From SAR202 cluster bacterium (GTDB lineage Bacteria; Chloroflexota; Dehalococcoidia; Lucifugimonadales; UBA1123), in NCBI GenBank assembly GCA_030752795.1, contig JASMDM010000081.1:32118-96117 (forward strand): a stretch of DNA of 64,000 nucleotides, given 5' to 3'. The notes under the pieces are model-generated. The model searched no databases. It saw nothing but the letters and a program-made list of their open reading frames with translations, and was not told the origin of the DNA. This document shows positions 36,989 to 46,322 of this stretch, in pieces. Each line of letters begins with the position of its first letter. The first letter of the stretch is position 1. Made by a program: the position numbers and the translations under genes.

Positions 36989-38626
36989 TTACGGATACCG
37001 CGAGAAGTCGAAGCCTTCCTTGACGATGCACTCGACCAGCGCGGGCGAGCCGGTCTTGGTGATCTCGATCGCTTGGGTTAGCGAAGGGACGATCTCGTCG
37101 GGTTTCTCGACGCGGACCGCCCATCCGCCCAAGGCCTCGGCCACCGCTCGGTAGTCGCCGCCCTGATACACGGAGCCATACTTCTCGATCGCCATCGGCA
37201 TCGTGTCCCGCTCGATGGCCATTGCGCCGTTGTTGAACACGATTGTCAGGATGCCGATGTTGTTCCGGGCAGCGGTCTCGAGGTCCATTCCGACCATGCC
37301 GATGGCGGCGTCGCCCATGATGTTGATGCAAAGTTTATCCGGCTCGGCCAGCTTCGCGCCCATCGTGATGCCAAGCCCGTAACCGAGTTGCGTCGATTTG
37401 CCCCAGCCCATGTAAGAACGGGGCGCGACGCTCTCCCAAAAAGGCGTGAGCTGGTCGCGCGGGCTTCCGGCGTCGTGAGTGATGATCGTGTTCGGCCGGT
37501 CCACGAGACGCATCAGGTCCCAGATGATTCGGTACTGGTTCATCGGCGTCTCGTTGGATGTGAACTGCGGCATCCACTCGTCCAGCCATTCCTTCTTGAC
37601 CGCCTGGACAGCGGCGGCGGTTGCATCGTCGTTGAGATTGCCGACGCCGCTTGTTCGGGAATTGATCTCAGCGATCAACGCCAGAAGCGTGAGCTTGGCG
37701 TCGCCGATAAGCGCCATGTCGGCGGCATAGTCTTTGTGTACGTCCATCGGGTCGTTGGTCGAGTGGATGATGACCTTGCCCGCTGGGATGGCCTTCGCGT
37801 AGTTGGATCGAGCGAAGCTGCATCCGATTCCGAACACGACATCTGCCTGGGCAAGGAACACGGAGATCGGCTTTGTCGTGGAGACCGCCGACGCTCCGAG
37901 AGACAGCGGGTGATTTTCAGGGAAGCCGCTTTTGCCTGCCATTGTCGTCATCACCGGCACCTGCAGCAACTCCGCGAGCTGCTCGAGTTCGGCCGTCGCT
38001 TCTGCGTACATCACACCCTGGCCCGCGTGGATCACGAGGTTCTTGGCGTTCAGCAGCGCCGTTGCGACCTCGCTGACCTCTTGAGAATCGGGCGCTGACC
38101 GGTTAGAAGTCACGGGACTGTATTCCAAGGCTCCGGGATACTCGGCTGCTCCGACATCGGTGGGCATTTCGACGAGCACCGGTCCACCCTTTCCGGTCCG
38201 AAGGTGGTAGAACGCGCGGCGCATGAGCTCGGGCACGCGTTCGATCCGGTTGACCTGCGCGGCCCATTTGGTTACGCGCTCGTAGTGAGGAACGGCGAAG
38301 AAGTTCGGGTCGACGCCCAGACGATCTGTCGCTGAACCGCCGGGAAGCAACAACACCGGAACGTTGTCGCCGAAGGCTTGGATCGCGCCCGGCAACGAGT
38401 TCTCGGAGCCCGGTCCCTGCTGCATCGAAAACACGCCCAGGCGCTTGCCGTTGGTCGTGCGACTGATGCCGTCCGCGATCGCGGCACCGATACGCTCCTG
38501 ACGGCACACGATCGGCCTGATGTTTAGCCGCGCGACAGCGTCGATCAGCGGCTGGCTCGGGAACGCCGCCAGAAACTCGGTTCCCTCTCGTTTTAGTATC
38601 TCGGCAACTGCTTGGACGCCGTTCAT
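36989..38626 (-). CDS. TPP-dependent enzyme (acetolactate synthase/decarboxylase family), paralogue 1
   Basis: The 545-residue protein has the three-domain plan of TPP decarboxylases and carboligases. The catalytic Glu lies in VCRQERIGAAIADG, the central domain contains VIHAGQGVMYAEATAE, and the TPP/Mg motif is NIMGDAAIGMVGMDLETAARNN ending at IVFNN. FAD- and substrate-specific loops of true acetolactate synthase cannot be assigned, so benzoylformate-decarboxylase-like or oxalyl-CoA-like activities remain possible. AAAGGAG precedes the ATG at 38626, which is preferred over the longer frame. A paralogue of the same length lies just upstream on the same strand. Confidence 0.88.
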   Translation of the reverse strand: MNGVQAVAEILKREGTEFLAAFPSQPLIDAVARLNIRPIVCRQERIGAAIADGISRTTNGKRLGVFSMQQGPGSENSLPGAIQAFGDNVPVLLLPGGSATDRLGVDPNFFAVPHYERVTKWAAQVNRIERVPELMRRAFYHLRTGKGGPVLVEMPTDVGAAEYPGALEYSPVTSNRSAPDSQEVSEVATALLNAKNLVIHAGQGVMYAEATAELEQLAELLQVPVMTTMAGKSGFPENHPLSLGASAVSTTKPISVFLAQADVVFGIGCSFARSNYAKAIPAGKVIIHSTNDPMDVHKDYAADMALIGDAKLTLLALIAEINSRTSGVGNLNDDATAAAVQAVKKEWLDEWMPQFTSNETPMNQYRIIWDLMRLVDRPNTIITHDAGSPRDQLTPFWESVAPRSYMGWGKSTQLGYGLGITMGAKLAEPDKLCINIMGDAAIGMVGMDLETAARNNIGILTIVFNNGAMAIERDTMPMAIEKYGSVYQGGDYRAVAEALGGWAVRVEKPDEIVPSLTQAIEITKTGSPALVECIVKEGFDFSRYP

Positions 38627-38976
38627 GCTGGTTTCTCCTTTGTTCATGCGCCAGATGACTGTTCGGGTGACGAGAGCGTCGTCGTCGATCACTCTTGTCC
38701 GTTCGTCCTGAGGCCGTCGAAGGATCTTGGTGGGACAGGTTTCGCCGACCGCGAGCGGCCCCTCGAGAATGCTCCCGCGTCCCGCCGGTATCTCGGGACG
38801 GGTGGTTCGACAGGCTCACGACGAACGTAGAATCAATCCCGCCGCGAACGTGACATCGACGAGCAACGTGTGCAGCCCATCGCACGACAGGCTCGCCACG
38901 CACGATGTATCAACGACTTCGTTCGCGCCGAGCCTGTCTCCGGTTACGTAGTTGCCGCTTGCGTTGCGGCACTAGC
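38627..38976. other. Spacer with dispersed repeats between TPP paralogues
   Basis: No gene is supported. It holds the 29-base repeat at 38802-38830 and an inverted pair GACAGGCTCG (38886-38895) / CGAGCCTGTC (38929-38938) that belongs to the same repeat family. Confidence 0.6.
38802..38830 (+). repeat. Dispersed GTTCGACAGGCTCAC repeat, copy 1
   Basis: It begins GTGGTTCGACAGGCTCACGA and ends CGAACGTAG. The copy at 60191-60219 differs at one of 29 positions, and similarity continues into a CCGCGAAC block after both. Confidence 0.8.
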
Positions 38977-40611
38977 CTAGAAGCGCGACCTCTTCGACTC
39001 GAAGCCCGCGTTGACATCGATCAACACCGTCTTGCCGTCGGCGTTGAGCTTCTGCGCTTCGACGAGGGCAGGGCCCATCTCGTCGGGGGTCTTCACGATG
39101 AGACCGGTCGCGCCCATCGCCTCGGCCATGTCGGCGTAATTGCCGGTCATGTTGGTCACGCCGAAGCGCTCCTGCGCGGCCTCGTAGCCCGACGGGTAGG
39201 TCGCCATGCCCGCGTTGTTGAGCACCACGGTCGTGATCGGCGCCCCGATGCGAGCCGACACTTCGATGTCGATCGATGAGTGGCCGAACGCGGCATCGCC
39301 CATGAAGTTCAGGCAGAACTTGTCAGGGTTCGCGATTTTGGTTCCGATCATCAGAGGAATGCCGAATCCGAGGTGCGTGGTCTTGCCCCAGCCCACGTAG
39401 CCGCCCGGTTTGGTGGCATGGTAGAAGGGGATGATCGTGTCCCTGGGCGTGCCGGCGTCATGCGTGACGACGCTGTTGGCTTTGTCCAGGTTCGTGTCGA
39501 TCTCGTGAATGACCCTGTAATGGTTCAGCGGATTCTCGTCGGAGGTCAGAAGAGGGGTCCAATCGGCCATCCACTTCGTGCGCAGCTCAGCGATTCGCGC
39601 CGCGGCGTCAGTCGTCCTGCCGCCTTCGCCGATGGCGGCTTTGACCTCGTCGAGGAGCATCTGGATTGTGACTTTGACATCGCCGGGCAGACCGACTTCG
39701 ACCGACTCATCCTTGTTGATTTCGTCGATGTTCTCGGTGTTGTGAATGATGGTCTTCCCCGGAGGAATGGCCTGTCCGTAGTTGGTCTTGGTCAGGCTGG
39801 TGCCCAGCCCTAGCAGTACGTCGCTCTCCCGAAGCCAGGTGCTGGCGGGGAGGGTAGTGGCACCGCTGCCCGCGCCCAACGACAGCTCATGATCCTCTGG
39901 GAATGCGCTCTTGCCCTGCATCGTCGTGTACACGGGCACGCCGGTCAGTTCGGCTAGCTCCTTGAGCTCGGCGCAGGCGCCGCCGAAGATGACCCCGCCG
40001 CCGACCCAGATCACCGGGTTTTTGGCCGCGAGGAAGATCTTCACGGCGTCTTTGACATCCGAGAGCGACGGCGAGACGATAGTTCGCTTGGCTGGCTTGT
40101 AATTTTCGATGACCGAATCCGGAACTTCGGCGCCGGCGATGTCGCCGGGCGTCTCGACGGTCATGGGGCCGCCGCTGCCGTTGCGCATGCCGTGGAACGC
40201 TCGTCGCAACACCGCTCCGATTTGGCCGGAGGCCATGATGGGCTCCGCGTGTTTCGAGATGGGGCTGTACACGTCGGAAACCAAGAAGCTTGGCCGTACG
40301 TTGCGGCTGGCGAGTGGCGATCCGCCCGGAAGCAGCAGGATTGGGATGTTGTCCGCGTACGCCTGGGCGATGCCGCCCATCGCGTTTTCGGCGCCGGTCC
40401 CGCCCTGTGTGATGGTCACGCCGAATTTCGTGCGTCCGCTGGTTCGGCTATAGCCGTCGGCGGCCATGATCGCGCCGCGCTCGGTTCGAAACATGTCCAG
40501 TCGGATGCCCTCGTTGGCGACCGCTTCGATGAGAGGGTTAGAGGGGAAGCATGAAACCCATTCAACGCCCTCGAGTTTAAGAATCTTCGCTATGGCTTGG
40601 TTACCGTTCAA
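38977..40611 (-). CDS. TPP-dependent enzyme (acetolactate synthase/decarboxylase family), paralogue 2
   Basis: The 544-residue protein has the same plan as its neighbour: catalytic Glu in MFRTERGAIMAADGYSR, central domain with VIWVGGGVIFGGACAEL, and TPP motif NFMGDAAFGHSSIDIEVSAR ending VVLNNAG. The start is TTG with AAAGGAG upstream. The two proteins align end to end with moderate identity and could form a hetero-oligomer. The next gene upstream on this strand encodes an amidohydrolase (now broken), hinting at a small catabolic operon. Confidence 0.88.
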   Translation of the reverse strand: MNGNQAIAKILKLEGVEWVSCFPSNPLIEAVANEGIRLDMFRTERGAIMAADGYSRTSGRTKFGVTITQGGTGAENAMGGIAQAYADNIPILLLPGGSPLASRNVRPSFLVSDVYSPISKHAEPIMASGQIGAVLRRAFHGMRNGSGGPMTVETPGDIAGAEVPDSVIENYKPAKRTIVSPSLSDVKDAVKIFLAAKNPVIWVGGGVIFGGACAELKELAELTGVPVYTTMQGKSAFPEDHELSLGAGSGATTLPASTWLRESDVLLGLGTSLTKTNYGQAIPPGKTIIHNTENIDEINKDESVEVGLPGDVKVTIQMLLDEVKAAIGEGGRTTDAAARIAELRTKWMADWTPLLTSDENPLNHYRVIHEIDTNLDKANSVVTHDAGTPRDTIIPFYHATKPGGYVGWGKTTHLGFGIPLMIGTKIANPDKFCLNFMGDAAFGHSSIDIEVSARIGAPITTVVLNNAGMATYPSGYEAAQERFGVTNMTGNYADMAEAMGATGLIVKTPDEMGPALVEAQKLNADGKTVLIDVNAGFESKRSRF

Positions 40612-40766
40612 CCTAGTCTCCTTTCATGTCGTAGGCGTCATCCGTGCGCCTGCAAAAGTTCCGAGGGATTTGGGAGCTCCATTTTCCACTCAGAGCGTAG
40701 GATACTCCATCGATATAGGGCGGGCAACCTTACAATCGGGGCTCGATCGGACGGTATTTGCCTCGA

Positions 40767-41906
40767 CTATCCCAGGTACTGCCGATAGACCCGACCCGCC
40801 TTTATCGTGGCTACGTGTCCGAGGCGTCGGGCGCCCTCCACCGACACGCCCTTGGAGTCGGTGAACGCAAACTTCCCGTCCGCGAGCCGCGCGACGACGG
40901 CATCGCCTTCCGCGCCCGGTTTCAGCGTGCCCAGGCTGCCGCTGTCACCGATGATCTCGGCCGTGGCGGACGTGCTGAGACGGATCACCTCGTCAAGCGA
41001 CATCCCCAGGTGCAGGAATTTCGACAGCGTTTCGAGTTGGTTGTGCACGGGCCCTTCGATGTTGTGAACATGGAGGTCGCTGCTGATGTTGCTAGGCATG
41101 AATCCTTGAGACAAGGCCTTCTCCGCCACGTCGAAAGAGAAGCTGCACGCGCCGTGGCCGATGTCGAACACGACGCCTCGATTCTGCGCCTCGACGATGC
41201 CGGGCAAAATGCGTCCTGAGTCGTCCAGGATCCCGTGATCGTTGCCATGGTAGGCGTGAGTAACCACGTCGCCGGGCCGGAGCATCGAGACGAGGTTCTC
41301 CATCGGCGTGCGAGTGTTCCCAACGTGGATCATCACGAAGGAGTCGAGCGCCTCAGCAGCCTCGATGGCCCGCTCGAGCGCGGCTACATCGTGGTCCGCG
41401 GCCAGCGGTCTGCTGACCCGGACCTTGATCCCGAGAATGCGGTCGCGATTCAGCTTTCCGGCCGCAACCGCCTCTTCGACGTCTGCCCAGCGCAGATCCT
41501 CGAGCTCACCGATCTTGGGCGAGATCATGCCCATCGACGAGATGTTCAGGAGAGCGAACAATCGGGTCGTGGACTGCTCGATCACGTACCGGCGAAACGC
41601 CGGGAACGTCTACGCTCCGGCGGAACCGGCGTCGACCGCGGTTGTGACGCCTTGTGCGACCTGAGTCGAGTCGGCGTCGATGCCGTAGTGGCCCACGCCC
41701 CAGTACACGTGGACGTGGAGATCCACCAGACCCGGAGCGACGATAAGGCCGGACGCGTCGAGCACCTCGTTGGCCATGCCGTCCGAGATGCTGAGCTCGG
41801 CCGCGGCGACTTCGCCGTTTGCGAACGCGACGTCTCGTCGGGCGTCCAACGATTGTGACGGGTCCACTACCGTGCCGTTTTTGACCAGAAGATCGTATTT
41901 GGCCAT
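40767..41906 (-). pseudogene. Amidohydrolase (dihydroorotase/deacetylase-like) with in-frame TAG
   Basis: The frame from ATG 41906 (AGGAG upstream) encodes [18 protein letters not shown], the metal motif DLHVHVYWG and [11 protein letters not shown], then a TAG at 41610-41612. The same frame continues TFPAFRRYVIEQSTTR, MIHVGNTRTPM, VTHAYHGNDHG, FDIGHGACSFSF and GAEGDAVVARL to 40767. Read through, it is a 379-residue enzyme of the D-aminoacylase/dihydroorotase-like group with all metal histidines. Only one codon, between Ala and Thr, is changed, so a point mutation or sequence error is likely. It is upstream of the TPP enzyme pair on the same strand. Confidence 0.8.
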
Positions 41907-42385
41907 TGCGCTTCTCCTGCAAAGGTGTTTGGGGGCGGATCGCGGGATGCTCGGCTTCGCCAGGCATTGTACCTCCCACACATATTCGGTTGTCCTGACC
42001 GCCGAGCCGGATATCGCACGAATCCGACTAGGTGACGATGGCGGCGGGCGCAACCCGGCAATATGAGCTCACCTTCGGCAGTCGCATCGACCCCGATTAA
42101 GGCCTCGGCTCGTCGCGTGATCGGCGCGCATCCTGTACGCTCGATTCGCTTCCGTGGTACATTAGCGTCAGCCCTCCACAATTTCGCAGCCGGTCCGCGA
42201 CATGTTCCGCGGACCGCCAGGGATCATTTTCGAGCGTGCACGGCGTGGCTACGCTTTACTTGACCGCTCGGAGGTTCGCAAAGGCCGACTACGTCAAAGC
42301 GCTGAGTGCGGATGGAGAGGCTTACCGGTTCAGGCAACGGCCGAGGGCGACAGCGCCGTCCCGGTCCAGTGAGAAAGAAGAGTTT
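41907..42385. other. Long intergenic region upstream of the phosphonate locus
   Basis: The region separates the divergent amidohydrolase and pepM genes and should hold promoters for both. The clearest element is the 9-base inverted repeat at 42191-42216. A longer in-frame start for pepM at 42236 is possible but lacks a ribosome site. Confidence 0.5.
42191..42216. promoter_or_regulatory. Perfect 9-base inverted repeat upstream of pepM
   Basis: CGGTCCGCG and CGCGGACCG flank the 8-base spacer ACATGTTC, itself nearly symmetric. It lies 170 bases before the pepM ATG. It could be an operator or a leader hairpin; there is no T run directly after it. Confidence 0.45.
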
Positions 42386-44134
42386 ATGGCAATTGATGCC
42401 AAGGTCATGCCGGAGCAGCGACTTCGGGCACTCACGGAGTGTATCAAGAACAAAGGATTCGCCCGCATCCTGGAGACCCACAGCGGTCTGAGCGGCATCG
42501 TCGCGGAGAACGCTGCGATCGAACATGAGGGAAGCAGGTTGGAGTTCGACGGCTTCTGGGAAAGCAGTCTAACCGACTCCGCCACGAAAGGCTTTCCTGA
42601 CGCCTCCATCGTGGGCAACGACTCTCGCGTGCACACGATCGACGAGATACTCAACGTCACCAGCAAGCCCATCGTCGTCGACGGCGACACGGGCGGTGAC
42701 CCGGCGCAGTTTCGATATCTGGTCAGGCACCTGGAACGCCTGGGCGTATCCGCAGTCATCATCGAAGATAAGGTGTACCCAAAGCGGAACAGCCTGGACG
42801 CGTCCGCGAGTCAGTCACTGGAAGACCCCGAAGTGTTCGCCAACAAGATTCGAGCCGGAAGAGAAGTCCGGGCAACAGAGGAATTCATGGTGATCGCCCG
42901 CCTGGAGAGCCTGATCGCGGGCGTAGGTCTCCAGGACGCGCTTGAGAGGGCAGAACAGTACATCGTGGCTGGCGCTGACGGCATCATGATTCACACCAGC
43001 AAACGCGATCCGGAAGAGATTCTTGAGTTCGCAAAAGCGTACGAACCTCTTTGCGCCAGGCTGGGGAGGCGCCCCGTTCTGGTAAGCGTCCCGACGACGT
43101 ACAACTCGATTTCCGACACCGAGCTCGTCGCCAACGGGTTCAACGTCATCATCCACGCCAACCACATGCTGAGGGCGTCGCACAAGGCGATGAAAGAGAT
43201 TGCTCAAACGATTCTCGAGAGCAACAGGAGCCTGGAAGCTGACCCGTTGATCACGTCCACCGCCGAGATCTTCGCCACGGTTGGATTCGATCTTGTCACC
43301 GAGCGAGACAGGGAGACGTCTCAGGTCCAGCGCCTTAGCGCGATCATTCCCGCGGCAGGTAAGGACGCGGCGTTCCCGGATGCGCCAAAGTCACTGATTC
43401 CAATCGCCGGCCGGCCGGTCATCGATTACCAGTTGGAGGCCATCAGCAAAGCCGGCATGAACCAGATCGTGGTGGTCAGAGGCCACGAAGGCCTGCAGTT
43501 CGACACCAGGCCGACTGACGAAAAGATCACATTCTGCGAGAATCCGAACTACGAAGACACCTTCGACCTTTTCTCGCTGTTCCAAGCTGACAAGTACATG
43601 CAACGGGGATTCGTACTCATCTACTCGGACATCCTGTTCGATCAAGATATCCTTCAGAGGCTCATCGACACCGACGAGGATATCGTCCTAGCGCTGGACG
43701 GCTCATATCAATACCACAGGCATGAAATCGAAAAACGTCTGGACCTTGCGGTAAGCGCGAACAGGCGCGAGTCGCATCATCGGAGCCTACAGCCACCGGC
43801 GCTGATGGAGATCGCCCGACTAGGCAAGAACATCGACCGAGAAGCGGCGGAATTCGAATTCGTTGGTTTGGCCTACTTCTCCGAACGCGGCGCCGAGGCG
43901 TTGCGCCGAGCGTACTACGAGTGCCAACGAACGGCGGCCGGGCCGTTTCACGAGGCCGCGTTGTTCAAGATGGCGTCCATAACCGATTTGTTGCAGGAAC
44001 TGATAAATCGAGATGTCGCAGTCCACGGACTCGAAATCCATAAGGGATGGCTGGAAATTCATAACCAAAAGGATGTCGCGGTCGCCGAGAGGGAGGTACT
44101 GTCTTTGGTGTCCGCCGAATCCGCCGCGGACTGA
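42386..44134 (+). CDS. pepM: Phosphoenolpyruvate mutase fused to a nucleotidyltransferase-like domain
   Basis: PEP mutase turns phosphoenolpyruvate into phosphonopyruvate, the C-P bond-forming step of nearly all phosphonate pathways. Residues 1-300 hold the isocitrate-lyase-like barrel with VDGDTGG (about 98-104) and IEDKVYPKRNSLD (about 126-138), an exact fit to the diagnostic EDK-x5-NS motif. From about residue 317 an NTP-transferase-like domain follows (AIIPAAGKDAAFPDAPKSLI), as in PepM-PntC fusions. Its first loop lacks the usual G-x-G-x-R, so it may be inactive. ATG 42386 has AAGAAGAG upstream. It heads the phosphonate locus: ppd alpha, ppd beta, aminotransferase and cytidylyltransferase follow closely. 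Confidence 0.95.
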   Translation: MAIDAKVMPEQRLRALTECIKNKGFARILETHSGLSGIVAENAAIEHEGSRLEFDGFWESSLTDSATKGFPDASIVGNDSRVHTIDEILNVTSKPIVVDGDTGGDPAQFRYLVRHLERLGVSAVIIEDKVYPKRNSLDASASQSLEDPEVFANKIRAGREVRATEEFMVIARLESLIAGVGLQDALERAEQYIVAGADGIMIHTSKRDPEEILEFAKAYEPLCARLGRRPVLVSVPTTYNSISDTELVANGFNVIIHANHMLRASHKAMKEIAQTILESNRSLEADPLITSTAEIFATVGFDLVTERDRETSQVQRLSAIIPAAGKDAAFPDAPKSLIPIAGRPVIDYQLEAISKAGMNQIVVVRGHEGLQFDTRPTDEKITFCENPNYEDTFDLFSLFQADKYMQRGFVLIYSDILFDQDILQRLIDTDEDIVLALDGSYQYHRHEIEKRLDLAVSANRRESHHRSLQPPALMEIARLGKNIDREAAEFEFVGLAYFSERGAEALRRAYYECQRTAAGPFHEAALFKMASITDLLQELINRDVAVHGLEIHKGWLEIHNQKDVAVAEREVLSLVSAESAAD

Positions 44135-44182
44135 AGGGCGCCGCAACATTCATCGATACAAACACCATGATGTGGAGGCAAA

Positions 44183-44677
44183 ATGGATGCCCAAACCTTT
44201 TGGGAGGCCTTGAAAGGCCGTGGATTCACCTTTTTCGCTGGCGTGCCCGATTCCACCTTCGGTTCAGCTTACAAGACGATGATGACAGACCCCGACATTC
44301 GCTACGTTCCAGCGGTGCGCGAAGACGTTGCGCTGGGTGTGGCTAGCGCCGCCTACTTCACCGGGCGACGCGCCGGTGTAATCATGCAAAATTCCGGAGT
44401 CGGCAACGTCGTCAACCCGTTGACTTCGTTCAGCCTGATGTACAAGATACCGGTGCTGCTTATCGTCGGTTGGCGCGGCTACGGCGGACCACCCAACGAT
44501 GCACCGGAGCACTGGATCATGGGCGCAAAATCGCCGGAGTTCTTCGATCTGCTGGAGATGCCCCACGAAACGCTTGAGCCGGACAACCTCGAATCCGCTC
44601 TCGATCGACTCATCGCGGCCATGGACGAGGGCTCGACCCCGGGAGCGTTGCTGGTGCGTGCAGGGGTGATCGAATGA
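44183..44677 (+). CDS. Phosphonopyruvate decarboxylase, alpha (N-terminal TPP) subunit
   Basis: The 164-residue protein corresponds to the pyrimidine-binding half of phosphonopyruvate decarboxylase: FFAGVPDSTFGSAYKTMM, the catalytic Glu in VPAVREDVALGVASAAYFTG, and IMQNSGVGNVVNPLTS. The family also includes sulfopyruvate decarboxylase ComD, but the PepM context favours phosphonopyruvate. Together with the next subunit it would yield phosphonoacetaldehyde, the irreversible step that drives the pathway. GGAGG precedes the ATG. It overlaps the beta subunit by 4 bp (ATGA). Confidence 0.92.
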   Translation: MDAQTFWEALKGRGFTFFAGVPDSTFGSAYKTMMTDPDIRYVPAVREDVALGVASAAYFTGRRAGVIMQNSGVGNVVNPLTSFSLMYKIPVLLIVGWRGYGGPPNDAPEHWIMGAKSPEFFDLLEMPHETLEPDNLESALDRLIAAMDEGSTPGALLVRAGVIE

Positions 44678-45258
44678 TAGATCGATACCAGGCCATCCAA
44701 CAGATCCTCAAGCGCGTGAAACCTGACGACCTCGTTCTGAGCACCACCGGGATGATCTCCCGCGAGGTGTTCACGGCAGACGATCGCACCGCGAACTTCT
44801 ACATGATCGGCTCAATGGGACTTTTGTCCTCGTTCGGGCTGGGCTTGGCGTTGCTCTCTCCCGAGCAAAAAGTGTACGTGCTCGAGGGCGACGGAAGCGC
44901 CTTGATGAGCTTGGGCACGTTGCCGCTTATCGCCACGGAGCATCCGGCAAATCTGGTTCACATCATCCTGGACAACGAGGCGTACGAATCGACAGGCGCT
45001 CAGCCGTCGATTAGCTCCAACGTCGAGCTCGCCGATCTCGGCCGAGCGGCGGGCTATCCGCATGTGACCCGAGTGGACGACATCGAAGCCCTGGAGGGTG
45101 CGATTTCGGAGTGCCAAGGCGACAGCGGCCCCTACTTGGTCGTGGTCAAGTCGGGCATCGCTCCGGTCGAAGGCATCGGACGCGTCTCCCATTCGCCCAC
45201 CGAGATACGGGACCGCTTCAAATCCTCCGTGCTGAAGGAGAACGAGGCGCAGTGCTAA
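44674..45258 (+). CDS. Phosphonopyruvate decarboxylase, beta (C-terminal TPP) subunit
   Basis: The 194-residue protein is the diphosphate-binding half: STTGMISREVF, FYMIGSMGLLSSFGLGLAL, and the TPP/Mg motif EGDGSALMSL (GDG at 72-74) with the closing LDNEAYESTGAQ. In many bacteria alpha and beta are one chain (Ppd); here they are separate, as in ComD/ComE. The start overlaps the alpha stop, and the stop overlaps the GTG of the aminotransferase gene, so all are translationally coupled. Confidence 0.92.
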   Translation: MIDRYQAIQQILKRVKPDDLVLSTTGMISREVFTADDRTANFYMIGSMGLLSSFGLGLALLSPEQKVYVLEGDGSALMSLGTLPLIATEHPANLVHIILDNEAYESTGAQPSISSNVELADLGRAAGYPHVTRVDDIEALEGAISECQGDSGPYLVVVKSGIAPVEGIGRVSHSPTEIRDRFKSSVLKENEAQC

Positions 45259-46322
45259 TACTCTCACCAGGTCCAGCCAACATAACCGATGGGGTCCGTG
45301 CGGCGCTGACTCAACCGGACATCGGTCATCGGGACTCGGAGTTCCGCGCGATTCTTCGGGACGTCCGAGCCATGCTGCTTGAGGCATGTGGTGTGTCGTC
45401 CGGGTATAGATGCGCTGTCATGACCGGATCAGGGACCACCGGCATCGAGAGCTCGTTGACGGCGATGAAGGGTGTTACGAATGGAATCTTGATACTCGCA
45501 AACGGCTCCTATGGCGAGAGGGCCGCGAAAGTCGCATCGGTTTTCGACCTCCCGCACGAGACCATGAACTTCGGTTGGACCGGCCAACTGGACCTCGACG
45601 AGATCGACGCCAAATGCCGCAGCACCGACGCTGACACGGTCTATCTGATTCACCACGAGACAACGACCGGCGTCCTGAACCCATTGAAGGAGATCGCGGC
45701 TATCGGGAAGCGGCACAACAAGTGGGTGATGGTCGACGCGGTCAGCAGCGTGTGCGGCGAAGAGCTCGACATGGCCGGCTGGGGCGTTGACCTGATCATG
45801 GGCTCGGCCAACAAGTGCATTCGCGGCGTCCCGGGCGCGGGCTTCGTCGTCGTCAACGAGCAGTTGGCCAGCGTGATGCAAGATCGACGACAGGCAACGT
45901 TCGTAACCGACCTTGTCTCGCACCTGGAGCAAGAAGAAAAAGGGGAAACGCCGTTCACTCCGGCAGTCCAGGTCTTTGCCGCGTTGCGAGTGGCCCTAGA
46001 GGAACTGCTGGAAGAGGGCGTCGAAAACCGGATCGCGCATTACGAACGCATAGCCACAGCACTGAGAGACGGCCTCGCCGAACTCGGTTTGGAACTCCTC
46101 CTCCCTCGGGAGTGGTACTCCAACACCATGACTTCGATCAACATGCCGGAAGGCTTCACGTACGACCGCCTGCACGACGAGCTGAAGGATCAGGGCTATC
46201 TCATCTACAACGCCCAGGGTTCATTCCAGGAGAAGATGTTCCGCCTCGGGACCGTCGGTGTGATGACCGAAGATGATATCCGAGGATTCCTGAACGCGCT
46301 GGGCAGTGTGCTCGCGAAATGA
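45252..46322 (+). CDS. 2-aminoethylphosphonate aminotransferase-like (class V PLP enzyme)
   Basis: The 356-residue fold-type I aminotransferase begins LILSPGPANITDGVRAAL, has TGSGTTGIESSL, the cofactor Asp162 in VMVDAVSSVCGEE and the Schiff-base Lys188 in GSANKCIRGVPG. This is the PhnW / serine-glyoxylate aminotransferase group. In this context it should aminate phosphonoacetaldehyde to 2-aminoethylphosphonate. The GTG start at 45252 lies inside the end of the decarboxylase beta gene; the longer frame upstream is a shadow. It overlaps the next gene by 4 bp. Confidence 0.92.
   Translation: MLILSPGPANITDGVRAALTQPDIGHRDSEFRAILRDVRAMLLEACGVSSGYRCAVMTGSGTTGIESSLTAMKGVTNGILILANGSYGERAAKVASVFDLPHETMNFGWTGQLDLDEIDAKCRSTDADTVYLIHHETTTGVLNPLKEIAAIGKRHNKWVMVDAVSSVCGEELDMAGWGVDLIMGSANKCIRGVPGAGFVVVNEQLASVMQDRRQATFVTDLVSHLEQEEKGETPFTPAVQVFAALRVALEELLEEGVENRIAHYERIATALRDGLAELGLELLLPREWYSNTMTSINMPEGFTYDRLHDELKDQGYLIYNAQGSFQEKMFRLGTVGVMTEDDIRGFLNALGSVLAK

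Noticed and set aside
44183-45258. Split TPP subunits as sulfopyruvate decarboxylase (coenzyme M pathway)
   Set aside because: The adjacent PEP mutase with its exact EDK-x5-NS motif and the lack of other coenzyme M genes favour phosphonopyruvate.
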